Below are positions 22,184 to 37,100 of a DNA stretch of 64,000 nucleotides, piece after piece. Source of the DNA: Amphiura filiformis (lineage: Eukaryota > Echinodermata > Ophiuroidea > Amphilepidida > Amphiuridae). A model generated the notes under the pieces. It did not search any database, had not been told where the DNA came from, and saw only the letters and a list, made by a program, of their open reading frames with translations. Location of the stretch: the NCBI RefSeq assembly GCF_039555335.1, contig NC_092646.1:29317780-29381779 (forward strand). The letters run 5' to 3'. Positions within the stretch are counted from its first letter, which is position 1, and each line of letters opens with the position of its first letter. A program made the translations under genes and the position numbers.

Positions 22184-25100
22184 CTGCAAGATGTGAAAAC
22201 AAGATGGATAATATTATACGGAGATTCAAGTTTTGTGGTAAAATCCTCATCTCAATACTAAATGATATGTTGGAACTTTCAGCTTTTATTTAACAGTTCT
22301 TTCAGCGTATCTCAATATCTACTTTAGTGAGTCACAAGTCAATCTTACTTGTTTGCATATTTGGATAGATATGCCATGACTTTGAGCTTGAACCACTCAG
22401 ACATAATAAGGCTGTTACTAAAATACCAAGATCCAAGGAGCCTTCCGAAGTTGAGACTTCATTTGTTCAAGGCATGTGTAAATCGTGGGCGACTATAAAC
22501 ACTGGACAAACACTTGTCAGAGGCAGGGAACTTTCCTGATTTGTGCGCTAAAGCAATAAAAATTGCTACTTGATATAGTGCAAGTATATGCAGATAAAAG
22601 TTGAGCTGATTTGTTTTGTTTGGGTTTAATAACCTTGGATAACCCAAGAAAGCCTCTTAGTCTTATTTAGCTTATTTCTGTTTGTATCCATTTGAACACC
22701 AGGACAGGCTGGGAACAGTCAGTGGTTCTATTCTTCTCAAAACTGACTGCGAGATGTACAGGTGCGGCTCTTCTGTACATGGGACACAATGGCTTAACAT
22801 CCTCTCTGAAGGAAAGAATTCTATCAAAGTTCGCATGTACCCATCTCTACATGTACTGTGGGGAGAGCGGAAGTCTGAATTTAATTAGTACAGATGTTTC
22901 CAATTAAAAGAGACTTTAGTTTTCCATGTTAATATTCCACCAAGTTTTTCACAGCCAGGAATTGAATCCGAAACATCATGCACCAGAACTAAGAATTCTA
23001 ACCACTGAGCCACATCCTCCCTTTAACCATAGTTTGTCAGCATTTTTAAAGCACGTGAAAAGCATCAGCAGCTCATTGAGTACATACTAATAATATTTTA
23101 TGACCATGCTTTCCTCAGGCATGTGCAGAGCTGGGGGATTCCTGGCATCTGTCCTGCCTCATAGCAGTGCCAGGAATTATTACAGAAAGAACCCTACTAT
23201 CCAGCAGGCACAGGTTGACATTTCTACATGGCATCACTGTTAAAATTACACTTAAACATTGCATCAACATTTGTTGACATTTAACATTGCATCAACGTTG
23301 CAATTAAGCTTCAACATTGCATCAACAACGTTGAAATTTAAATCTAAAATTGCATCAACATTTCAAAGTTGAAATGTCAACTAGTAACGGTTGGGTATTA
23401 ACCAATCTAGTCCCACCCTCTGGCAACTATGTTTCATTTCTACGGCAAAGAGATATGATAGATCAAGCTAAAATTAAGACACTGAAAGGGACAGAGATTG
23501 GCATGATTTTGGCTAAATGTGAATCATTCTTGTTTCTAGTGACAATGTTCATTGTGAAAGTATACCACAGAGACATGACTGATGAGAGATGACAGATATT
23601 AGATGATCTTAAGGGCTCCTTTCTCCCATTTACTGTATGGAAACACTAGCAGGAATTCTGATCTTTATAGGAGCCCAAGGCACCATGGACTTTGAAGTCA
23701 AGTCATCAAAAAAGATGACAGTTAACCTACTGTTTTTCCCAGGGCTGATTTCAGGCAAGGGCTTGATTCAGCTATCATTAGCTGTCGCCAAGAGCCAAAC
23801 CCCAATTCTGCATACAATACTATTGGACAGTGGGACTGGCATTTAGTTCTATTCTAGCATACCTCACACAATACACTTACCCCTAATACAGAAGTTGACC
23901 TCCTCAGTTGTGATCTGGCAAATTTTGCTGCAGTTCTTACATCCACAAATACATCAGTTTCATCCAAGATCTCTTCTTGAAGAAGCTGCTCCAATATATC
24001 CTCTAATGTAATGATGCCTAGAATATCCTGTAGAAAGCAGATAGAATCTTTGATTATTCTCCTGGTTAACACTTACTAAACTACGTCAAAAGACGACAAC
24101 CAAAGTTGATGTGCTACGAACATGGGTCACATTTTTGGCCATTTTGTATGTAAATGACCATTTGGTATAATATATAGAATCTTTAGGCATTTGTTAATAC
24201 ATGTGCACATTAACTTTTAATTTAACATAAAATATTACCGATGCACCATATGAATCAACTACTTGATTCTTGGTGGCACCATATAATCAAACTTAAGTAA
24301 CCCCATTTAAGACCCCACTTTTCTGACACCAGAATCCTGACATCATTTATATTGCTTTTAAAATAAGTTATCAAGAGTAAAAAATGCATCAAAATTAAGT
24401 TTAGTGCACCTTTGTTAGTAGCATAGATGTGCTAACATAACATGCAAGTGTTTGAGTTGAAAGCGATGTTTTAACCCTTTGTACCCGAAATGTCGCATCA
24501 CAGAGCGTTGTATATATTATACAAAATGCTGTTTTTGCGTCAATGGGATGACGGCATATACAGCTTTGGACATTTATACCCTTCAAGCCAATCAGATAAA
24601 TTGTTTTATTGGAGTTAGGCATTGATATGTTTATCAATGGCATACAGTCAAAGTTTTGAGCAAAAATAGTGACCAAAACCACCAAAATATGGCATCAAAT
24701 CGTATGTTCGCGGCCGATGTTTTGGTTGCCGTACTCAATGATGATAATGAAGATATGAAAGCAGATTATGAGAATGAAAGTGACTTTGAAAGCAAAATAG
24801 ATGAAGATTTTATCAACAATTCTCGCTATTCACAATAAAGGCGCGCGCCAGCGGTTTGCGATGTAATCGTGATGTATCATGGGAAAAGGTCGACATCCAA
24901 GTCCAGCGCAATACTGAATATTACCATGCTATTACATAGGAACACGTGACAATATTTTTTAGTTTGTCAAAATAAAGGTGTTACACGCGAATCGATACTC
25001 AATAATACTTAATAATGTGATTAGAAATGTGCACAATTAATTTTTTCTCTATCGATTTGCGTGTAATACCGTTATATTGACTAAAAAATATTGTCACATG

Positions 25101-28100
25101 TTCCTATGTAATAGCATGGTAATATTCGTATTGCGCGGACTTGGATGTTGATCTTTTCCCATGATACATCACGATTACATCGCAAACCGCTGGCGGCGCC
25201 CTTATTGTGAATAGCGGGAATTCGGCTGATGCTGCATTGGATACCACGTATCTTTATAGTGCTATGTGCAGTGGCTGTGTGAAATGTTGAAAATTCCAAC
25301 CTGAAAAGGATTTGAATGTTTGGTTTGTTCCCTAACTAAGAGAAAGTGATATTTATTGATATGCATCTTGAATGAGTGATACAACTCTATTACTGCAAAA
25401 GCAGTAAATCTCTTAGCACTAGTAATATTATATAATTTTGAAGTATGCGGTTTCTGTGAATGAAATGGGTAAAATACATAAAATGAATGCTCAGTTCCAT
25501 GGATTTGAATTGAGGGTTTAGAATCAGAACTGGCTATGTTCGAGCTAAATTGATGCTTTAAGTTTAAGTTCAAAACTTTGATCTTTTTAAAAACAAAAAT
25601 TTCTGCAAAAACAATGATTCGATCCAGGCAATGATTCTCCAGTTCTCCTTGATACAATTTTCAAACATAGGACATAGGCACCTCTGCACAGTACATGTCC
25701 AAGTTCATATGTTTAATTGGTGGACCAGATCTAAATAATTCTAAAAGTGGACATGACCAGTTCCTGGGACCAGTTCTGGGTCTATGACCTTGAAGTTGCA
25801 AAATATGTTATCATAAATACAAAATAATTCTTTTATCAGATTACAATCTATTAATATAAACATATCTTATGTATATGTGACCATCCTCCACAACTGAGCC
25901 CGGATGTCGCCAGTGCCACTATTGAGATATGCTCCATCGAACTTAACAATAACCAATAGGAAACAAAGGATTTATTGACTGTTTTATTGATTTTTCACTA
26001 CTTAAATGTCAAGTACTATAGACATGATATATATCATTTTAAAGCTAATTTCAAGCAGAATATTTTGGTTGAATATCTCAAAAATGATGATTGGCAACTT
26101 CAGGGCTCAGTTGTGCTGAGGGGTCACATATATACAATGAGCCTGATTCAACCATAGATTCAACATGCATTGCTCAAATTATGAGAGCCAATGTCAAATA
26201 TTACCTAATTTTGCTCAATGGGACAATAAATGGTCAAAATTGTAAGGAAATTCTTGTAAAGTCTTCCAATTAGTGCTACCAAATTGCAGGTTTGGTAGCC
26301 CTAGCCCTGGATTGCATATGACATATTTGTTTGAATGTCAATAAAGTAAAAAATGTACATTCTAGATTCAAATTCCAATCAATAGTATTATTCAAATCAT
26401 ATTACATGATCCATGTTGCATGATTTTAAGTGAATTGTCCAAGTACCTGTATCTTATAAAATGTCAGGTATATTACAAAATGCTTGAATAAACAAAACAA
26501 AGATTGTTCAGAGTACAAAATGTGCATTTTCCCCAAGAAGATAAAAATTGTTTACCACAATAATAAAAAGTCAAGAAATCAAGCAAATGAAACCGTTTAC
26601 ATGAAATTTGAAAAATGTTGATGATTCAGAAGTTTATAGTCTTCAGTGGTATGTGTACACATGTGTACCATGTCTATAGGCCAATGCACATGTAGAGTAT
26701 CTTTTAAACCTAATCAGATCCTTTTTATAAACCTGAGGTAATTATTATTCTACATGTGATTAGATATAATAATGCAAGCAAACCTTGTACTGGAGTTTGG
26801 CTCTTAAAACAATCCCCAGTGTTGTATTGCTGACTGTTACAATCAGTAGGTAAGTGCGAAGTTTCCATATTTTTCCATTCTAGTATTATCATTGAAACTT
26901 GATTAGTCAGTGTACATAGCATACTGAATTTTTCTATGGGTTCAATTACAATGACTTGCCATTTGAGGAAAGTCAAGTGTTATTATTGTCATAATAGATT
27001 TGGACGCCCCTAGCTCAAATAGAAGTCTTGAATAATTTATTTGGCTGGTAACCTGTTTAGTGTTTACTTAATTTAATCTATTTTGAATTTGAAATGAATC
27101 TATAGGTATCATTGTTAGTGATTATCACTTGCAGACTTTGGTCCACCAGGGTGACAGTACTTACTGGACAGCACTTAGCTACGCTTTACCATCACTGATG
27201 GCATTGTCAGTGGTTGAATCTATTCAACTTTAAATTTAAGTTAAAAACCTGAGACTTTCATGCTTTTTAATGATTTTCGAGAAGAAAATACTTCTGCTAT
27301 GGTGCTTTTTGCTGGCATCACCAATAAATAAAATGCAAATGTCACAAAAGTGATGGATGCCAGAACCATACACATGTGCACCAGAAATGATATCAAGAAA
27401 GTGGTCTACTCTGTAAATGAGGCTAGCATGAATGGTTACTAAAATTTGAAAACTACATTGTATGGCTGTCAACTAAGAAGTGTCTTAGTGCAAACTTAGA
27501 TGGTGGTACGTATAAGACATTGCACCAGTGTGGGCTTAATGTTACTGACATGCACACATTTCTGTATACCTATATTTTGGTTCATCCCAAGTTTGGTAGT
27601 GACGTATGTACGTATTTTGCTTGCCTCAGTATCGAATCGCACATGTAAAATTAAATGCGCTGCTGTACACGCACGCGTACAGAGGCGGTTTGTTGGCACG
27701 CTTGCGGCACAACCGCAAAAAAAGCATTGACGTCACTACTGAACTTGAGGTGAACCAAATTATACACAATGCTACAATGTAGCTAGAACAATTTTAAAAA
27801 TTACTAATAAGACCATTATTTTTGACACTAATGAAGTCTTTTTGGCTGTTGATTAGAGCTGGAATAAAGTAGATATTTTATTTAACAGTCGCTCCACGTG
27901 GGTCCTGATGGGAATTACCTCATTCATTTCGATCAAGAAAAAAGGAACATTATTTGATAGTTAATATTAATAAAAACTAAACTAAACTAAAAAATTAAAA
28001 TTTGTCAGAAATCTTACAATAGCTAGCCTGAAATGACTAGATATGAATTGGTTGATGTGCAAATGACAAATATCAATGTACTGAGTATCAAAACAATGCC

Positions 28101-31100
28101 TTCACTCTGTAAAACTAAAATGGTGCATGCATTGGTATTAGTAATTCACTTAAACTCACTACCAACAACATCATACCTAGCAATTAACTCTGAAGTAAAA
28201 GAAAACGGAGACAAAAATTGTAAGTAGCTTATTTTTTTCTAACAACAAGCTAGCTGTTAGATGTTTTTATTTGTAGTCACAGCAAGCTTTAGGCAGGCAA
28301 CTATATCATAGTTAGTAGTCCAGTGTATAAGTCCATAGAAATATGTTGTTTTATCAAAAAAATGTTGGTATTTATACAGTGCCTTTAACATGTAGCAAAG
28401 CGCTTTACATTTATTCAGCTGTCGTTAGAATATAGATATATGGTATTGTCAGCTGCAATACAATGCCCAAGGCATGCTCATATCTTTAGGCGGCGCTCAA
28501 TGGATAATATTCATAACAGCTCCCCTGACTTAACCTGTTAGCGATGTGAATCTTGACTTAACATGTTAGCAATGTGAATATGACAAAAACATGTTTAGCG
28601 ATGTGAATATGACAAAAACAAAAATGAAAGTGACAAATTAGGAATGCGTAATTTATTTACGCAACAGACTCTAGTATTTTCATGAATAATGATGTGTATG
28701 AATGTTCTCTTTAAAGTTGGCTTCATGTTACATTTGTCAAGAATTTCCTCCTGGTCAGTGTTGTTCCCTCTAAGAATTTTGTAGTTGAGCCAATGAAAAT
28801 TTGAATTTTATGGAAATCTTTTGGGCCAAGTCATTGGCAAACTCCTACGCTAAACAGCCTTAGCGGAAATGCTCTGGGGAACTGATCATAGATGTGATGG
28901 GTGAACTTGATCATGACTATTTCACTTAAAATTCATACACCCCTATGGAAGACATGGGTTTAATCGGCCACACAGTGGGTGTGAATTATGAATCGAGTCA
29001 CACATTCAGGTAACCCCATCTGAAATTCACACTTCCTGTGTGTAGAAGATTAAGGTCAATTTAGGTCATGTCTTCCATAGTAGGTGTATGCATTTCAACT
29101 GCAATACCGGTAGCCCAATAATAGCAAGCTGATAGGTTTTCAGTTCAACCTTTTGAAAATCATCGAAGCAGATAGTTATAGCCCCAGCTTGTAAGATCAT
29201 GCAGTTTCCCTGAATGAGGCTACATGATCTATATAATGGAATATTACTATTATATGTCAACTAAATGATGCAAAATTAGTGGATTTATTATGGCAAAGAA
29301 GGAAATAATACCTGGAGATTATGTGCAACCATATTCTGCATATAACCACGTTTAGGTGTAGGAAGACTCAATGCCCTCTCCAATTTCTGTCAAGGTAACA
29401 TCATTTGACAGGAATCATGTTATAATTACTTACAAGTTGTGTGATGCACTATGTATTGCAATTGCAACATCCTCACAGTGGTGGCACCAGGATTTCTATC
29501 ATCTGAAGGGGGGAGGCAAAAAATCCAAATTGTTGCCATTTTGGCCAAAATAGTAGAATTTTTGGTTGGGGGAGGGAGGACGAAAAGCCAAGTTTGGGGA
29601 GGTGCCCACCACTGCATACACAAGCAAATGCTTACCCCTCCTCTTTGGCACAACCACACCACATACTCAGCCCTTGCAGATCAATAAATTTACATACAAT
29701 GTACTTTGATCAATGAATATTCATAAACAGCCATATCTTCCATGTAGCTATGTAGGTTATCATGAAGCTGTAAGACCTTGATAATTTTTTTTTATCACAA
29801 ACGTTCAGTATAAAAAATCATTTTCAGCTGATTTACTGTCATAAAATACAATATTTCAAGCAAAAGACAGATTAGTAGGGCAAAATCAACTTTCCCAACA
29901 TTTGTACCAAATTGATGAGTGGCAATGTGGCAAAATCTGATCTAAACCTGGCCAAAGAATGTAGTATTGAAAATTGAGTTATTAACTTAACTTGCACAAA
30001 GTACAGTAAGCAAGTGTGCTGTTGCTGAAATCTTTACATCCTAAACTTAGTTATGAGCTTTCACAATGCTAATTTTTTTATCCGTTTATCTCAATTTCAA
30101 AATTTATGATGCCTTTGGCCTGATTGGATTAGATTGCTTCAAAAACATACACTTAATGTTATGTAAAGTTCGAATTAAGATTAAGATATGACTATTTTCA
30201 CATTGGTGAAAACAACAAAATGGCCTAATATGTGTAGGCCATAACTTATAATTTTTTCTTATTTCCACTGAGCGGCAAACTCAATTTTAACGATAATTAA
30301 TTTTAATGATAATTAGCTAACTTTGTTTGATCACATCACATTTTATCTATATCAGATATATGATCATTATTTCACCTACATTTCATTGTATGTATTAAGC
30401 TATATTTACCCAACAGCTTATTTATACACTGGCACTTCGCATTGTATTTATTTCCCAATGACCTTTGCAACTTGATTTTGGCAATATCAAACACAACAGT
30501 AAAAGCGCACAATATCGATTTCACATATATGATATTGTATATGGACCAATCAGCTAAAATTACGTAGACAAATTATGCAGATAATTGAGCCAAAAGTTAA
30601 CAAATAACCTTGATTATATCACTATGCATATGATAACTGAAAATTAGCTAGATAAGTAAAATTTCCCATCTGTTTTGCAATTAAAAAGGCAATATTTGTT
30701 TTGTATATTAATGTATATACAAAACACAATATATACAGGGGGAGTAAAAAAGGTGCAATAAGGCAAAGAAACCATATTTATTTCAGAAACAAAACAACCA
30801 AATTGAACTTTTCTGTTGTTAAAACTTTCTAGAAAAACCTGCAGTTGGATTTATCATCATTTGTGTGGGTTATGAGAAGGATGGGAATGAAGGCAAACAT
30901 AAAGTTTGAATTAAGTTAAAGTCAGTTTATCTATAGCTCAAAAAATGTGGACACAAATTGAAATTGGGGCCATACTAAAAAGGGTCCTAAAATTAAACGG
31001 TACATAATAGATATGATTCACTTAATTTTGTCACACAAAGTGACTCTTGAGCATAGCATTTATAGAGCACCAAGAACTCAAATATCCAACTTGGTTCCAA

Positions 31101-34100
31101 AATATATTGGTCCTTAGAGATAATAGGTGACATGAGCTTGTCCCAACTTGTTACTCTGATCACAAGACCTGTCACAAAATACCATTGACTTGATATTTAC
31201 ACACAAACCAAATATCGTCACTAATATCAAAACATATCCTGACATGTGACCACATGTGATATTGTTGTCTATAACATCGATGTGTCTCCAAAACTCAGAC
31301 ATAAGCCTCCCAGAAAAATTAATATGTATCATATAGGCCTATACTCTTGAGGATACCCTCACAAATGAAGCCACTATCTGTAAAGTGTGCTGAGGCTTGT
31401 GGATCAACGTCTAGGCGTTGTGCCTGTGCATAGTGCACTATAAATCACTGCCCTTTTTTAATCTTCTAACGGTGAACCAGAAAGGTTTAGTGTTCAGGAA
31501 AATTGGTTGAAGTTTAAACAAATAGTCCATACAGGATCCGAGACTTCTTGACAGGGAGAGAGCAAAGTGTTGTATATAGTGAATGGGGGCCATTCGAAAT
31601 GGAGCCCAGTTCTGTCTGGAGTCCCTCAAGGCTCAGTAATTGGGCCTACACTCTTTCTTGCCTAAATGACATTGTGGCTGACATAAATTCAACTCTGTGG
31701 CTTTTCACCAACGACAGCATACTATACAGGGAGATCAAAAATACCACTGACCAATTTATTCTCCAATGCAACCAAATGCCAGTCAATCACTACATGTACG
31801 ACACACAAGACCACTATGACATGCAAGGTTGATGGGCACTTCATTGAGAAATTTAACAAAAATTCATAAATATGTTGGAGTACCATTACCAAAACCCTTG
31901 ACTGGAAACAACACATAAATACTGCTTGATCCAGCGCATGTGGCACCCTAGGTGTATTAAGATGAAATCTCTCTTCATGCCCAGATGTTAAATCTTGTGC
32001 ATAGCCCAAGCCCTTGTTAGCCTGAAGCTTGAGTACTCCTCTGTCGCATGGAATCCCTTCTCATCTGACCAGATAAATATGGAAGCAGTGCATTGTAGGC
32101 AGCCATGTTTGTCTTTAATAATTGACCTTTTCGGTAAATCCCATAAGCCTTTGCGAGTACACCTGAGAACTCCTCATTTGACGTCACACCGACTTGCAAT
32201 GCGAAGTAACGATATTCAATAAACGATGTACGCATCGGCGCAGATCGGCGTGACGTCAAATGAAAAGGCTTATGGGATTTACTGAAAAGGTCAATTACAA
32301 CAGAACGTTTTTGACATGCTACTCAAAATAGGGAGACTATTACATCAATGCTCCATGCTCTACAAAATCCATCATGGCCTTGTGAATATTATTCCCCTGT
32401 GTCATACCATCCATCTGGCAAGGAAGAGCTAGTACCTGTCTGAGCTACCAGTACATCAGAGTAAATGCATACCGCTATTCCTACTATGTCCGCACCATTT
32501 CCATATGAAATAGAATACCAACTATGGCTGTTTCATCACCCTCAGTTCGCCAGTTCCAAAGCTTGGCTCTAAAGCCCTGAGAGTGATGCTACCAACAGCC
32601 ACCCTCCACAAGTTGTAGATGTCCCTTTTTTATTTGCACCTGTTGCACATATGATTGTGAGCACCAAGTGAGCACAGCACACATTCCTACAACTGAACAA
32701 GCTAAGCTTTATTGGAGTGTATCGTCTCAAGACTCGAGCTTTTTTGCCTTATTGCACTCTATTTTGACTCACCCTGTATATCCTACAGCTGTCTTTTGTA
32801 TTTTTATCAGATCTAGTTGTGACAAACTTGGCATTTTGATGATATTAAAATTGATGTTATGAATTCTCATACTAAATGTATAGACTTTGAAACAATAATG
32901 TGCCCAGAGGAGTCTACACTTTATGAACTGCATGCCATAATTCCTTACCCCTTTTGATATCTGAAACATCTTTGGGACCCCAATTCTCAAACCTGGAATG
33001 GTAATTTAGATATATTATGGAAGTATAGTGAGTAGGAAGGTTTTCCAAATTTTCATAGTGCATTTTTACACCTTTTGCCCTAGAATTTGGTGTGTCAAAA
33101 ACTGCTTTTACCCTTCTTTACTAGCTATCACTAATTGCCTTCCCCCAAAGTTTACTTTTTCCCATGGCAAATAATTATTGTACAGTCCCTAAACAAATGT
33201 GCAACTGTATTGTTCTGATTACCTCTGAGTGACCATGCAGCATTGACTTTGGAGCCTTGAAAATGGACTATTCCAGTTGAAATCCACTTACCCCCTATGG
33301 AAGACATGACCTTAATCTCCCACACAGGGGGTGTAGACTTCAAATCAATGGAGTCTCCGACTCTCCGCCCCAATTCAGGTAACCCCATTTGAAATTCACA
33401 CTCCCTGTGTGGGAGATTAAGGTCATGTCTACAACATGGAGTGTATGGATTTCAACTGGAGTAGCCAATACAGCATAGCTATCAACAATTCAACATCCTG
33501 GTTAAACAAAGAATTTTCAAATCCGGGTTTCAAAAGTCCAATTGCTCAAGCAATAGAGGTTATCCATGTTCTATAAGCTGCATATCCTATCAGCGACTGC
33601 TATACCTTGTTCAGGATTTTCAAAAGAAGTACCTGCATGTGCAACCATCACTGTTTCAAAATAGCCTGCCTAAGTCATGCAATTGCAAGTAACTCAGAGG
33701 TCGTGCATTGAATTGGTTTGAATGAGGAATACTACGGGAACCAGCACATGAGTAACATGGATAACCTCTATAGTTATAGCTAGGCAATATTATTTAGGAA
33801 TACATTCACATAATTTTGATGTTTCCAACAAATATAATGTGAATCACAACTTCTAAGAAAACAAATTTAGGCTCAGTTTTGGTATCAGTTCATTTCAGAA
33901 TAAATTCTTACCTTTTTATCTACAACTTTTGCTTGCCCATCCACATCCATCGCATTAGACAACTCTGCCTCAGCAGTAACAGCCGCCATGTGACACCGTC
34001 CAGTTTGCATATCATTAAGCAGATCGTATAGCGGCATGTTGCAAGGTACTATGGGTAATGGGCGACCATATTGGAGGAAGATTTGCTCCATTGAAAGTGG

Positions 34101-37100
34101 ATGTTGTGGATTGAGTTCGATCAGGTTTTTGACAAGTAGGATACCACGGATTGTGTCTTCTTGAGGGTCGTATACCGGTACTCGAGAATGACCCTTAGAT
34201 AAGATCTGTAGGATGTAAAGCAGATGGAAAGAGATTGGTAAAGTTTAAGAACCCTTTTATTATCACAATTAGGAACACTTACTTTACACTACAAAAAACT
34301 CCTCATAGGGATTATATACCGTGTGTCATAAGTCTGTAGAAAACCACTTTAACACAACCTTGCACAATTAATTTGATATTAATTTGTTACTGGTTATTGT
34401 TTTAGATTAATATAAATGTCACTTAGCAATTTATTTGAAGTTGTTATCTTTTTATGGTCGATAATCTCCTCGGTTATTGTTGTTTTTTCATTGTATGCAT
34501 ACTGCAAGGTATGCAGACGTTTAAATCCGTCAAAACATACAAATTTAGCCTTTAAAATCTAAAACAACGGCTGACACATTTTTCCCGCTGCAATAAGCCT
34601 TAGGGTTCATTGCAGCTAGTAGCCCAAAGGCAAATAAACAGAGGGGGTATTTCCATATTGATGCTACGCCCCAGGGGAAGTCGGAATATAGGTGGAACGA
34701 CACACCATATATAAAGTTGCAGGCATGTGGCTAGGGGACGAAGTTTAAATGTGTAATATTTCAGCTACAATGTACAGTCCGCATCAGAATTCTAACTTTT
34801 TGAACTTTTTGGGTCTAATGAGGATGCTATAAATGTTCACCAATTCCAGCCTCTGATCTGTATTCATTTCATTATGTGTATAGCCCCCTCATTTTTTTTA
34901 AAGATTTTAGTCAGAGAAGATAATATATCTTAATGCATTTGTCCCATTTCAAGTTTCTGTACTGATGTGCCATCTAGTGCAACATGGGTCGATAGTGACA
35001 AAAAGTACCCCAATGAACAGAACACATTCAGATCTTGCATAATATGTTTATTTCTTGACTATCGACCCATGTTTAACCAGTCAACAATCTTATTTCCTTC
35101 CAATCTTTCCTCATCAGACCGAAAGTTGTTGGGGAAAATTGATACTTTTGTTGGTAAGATGGCAGATACTTTAACACCAGAATTTGCATTTGAGCGATAC
35201 TTGCTCAAAACTACGGACCATACGTTTAAAAAATATGGTCAACAGTTGATGGGTAAAATTCCGTTTTGTATCATACACTAAAAAAAATCTGCCATTTTTG
35301 TCCACGGTTAGGAAATGAAAACACCATACACACGTCTGCGGTTGGATAGGGAGAGCGAGTTGGTGCAGCGGTTGTTCTCTCGCCTTCCACCACTGGTCTT
35401 TGTGCCCAAGGACTGTATGTGCACTTGGTTTATTCCGATTCTATGCTCGCTCTCGCAGATTTCCTCCTGCTTTCAAATAATTGATGATTAGTTGTTTGGT
35501 TAATGAAAACTTCCTTCACCCAATGGAATTTGAAGAGCTGCACAGATAATTGGTGGATGTTACAATCTAAGTGCGGATAGGTTTGCGCCAGGTTCGGCTG
35601 CAACCGGCCTAGTTGATACAATCTGATTGTGATGATTCACCACGGCAGCAAAATTACAGCGCTTTGAATCCTGCAAGATCTGGAAAAGGCGCTATATATA
35701 AATCTGAAATTTATTATTATTTTATTATAGCAATAAATACACATTGTGCAGGGTTGGCAGTGAACACACACAGGGGTGGGGTGTGGGGTGCATGCATACA
35801 AACCTGTTTCATAGCATCTTTATCCATCTTCTGTTGGATATCTACCATAAAAACCCTGTCCAGTTGAACATACGCATCCTTGACTTCCTTGTGCCGCATC
35901 TTGAGGCGCCTTTTATTATCATAACTTCATCCTCTGTTAATGGTTCTTCATTTTCAGAAATTTTTGTTTGATGCAGATCAACCAAGGCACCTAATTCTGT
36001 TGGAGCAAAATATTAACAAATTTATTTAACAAAATATCAAGGTTAAGGTCATTATACAAACTTATATGAAGTTCAAATGGAAATTTCACCCCCTATGGGA
36101 GACATGACATTAATCTTCCACACAGGGAGGGTGATTTCAAATGGTATGGGGTTACCTAAATGGGTATCACACACAGTATGAAATACATCTGCCAACCGAG
36201 ATCACTATTTTTGAGGCACAATAGCGGACCCATCTTTCAAATGTATTTGGCATGCAAATGTGACTTACAGATAATTACAGCATTTGTAGGCAAATATTGA
36301 TGCATACCACATACATACAGTTGTACTAAAGACTGGCAAAAAGAATTTAGAATTTTCGAACTGAGGACCTCTAATTGGATCTGTCTAACTGAGGACTTAA
36401 ATCTATATATTTGAAACTGCACTAAACCGTGGACCTGCTTGAATTTTCCTGCCAAAAAACAGTATTTAACCCCAAAACCGAGGATCTACAATGGGGGACC
36501 GACCTACACCCCATATGCATTATTTTGCCATGTAGCACCTTCTGCTGTTTTCTTAAAACCGTGGATGTCCACAGTTTCCATGGCTCTGCACTTTATGAGT
36601 GAAATGTCACAGGTGGGTCCACGTTTGTCAGTGAAAACAAACACCCCCCAGGACACACCCCCTCACACACAAATACTTACCCGCTCTCCTGAAGAATGTC
36701 CCATGCTCATGCCCCAGTACACAATCTAATATTTTAGCTATAGGCCATGCTATTATGAATAGTAGAGCCATCAAACAATAAACTAATCTTGAAAGAGAGA
36801 AAGAAAAACAAGAGTCTTTAACATTGTGAATTTACATATTGCTTAAAATTGATAAAGTAGTTGTCATACTTTGTTTTACCGTACATTGGTAGCTGGTGGC
36901 AGTATCAAATCAAATCCTACAGAATGCACTACACATATCATACAACATTTTTGTTGCTCTTTTTATCATCATCCAATTCTAGGAATGTAAAAAAGAAATG
37001 TATCGCACATCTCCAGTTTTACGCATTCATTTAATTGACCGCCTCTTCCCCCACTTTACCCCATCAAAATGCAGATTTTGGTATCATGTAGAAAAGCTCA

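Noticed and set aside
34967-35281. 104-codon ORF in intron 5 as a gene
   Set aside because: No recognised similarity, no splice context, and inverted repeat phrases inside it point to mobile DNA.
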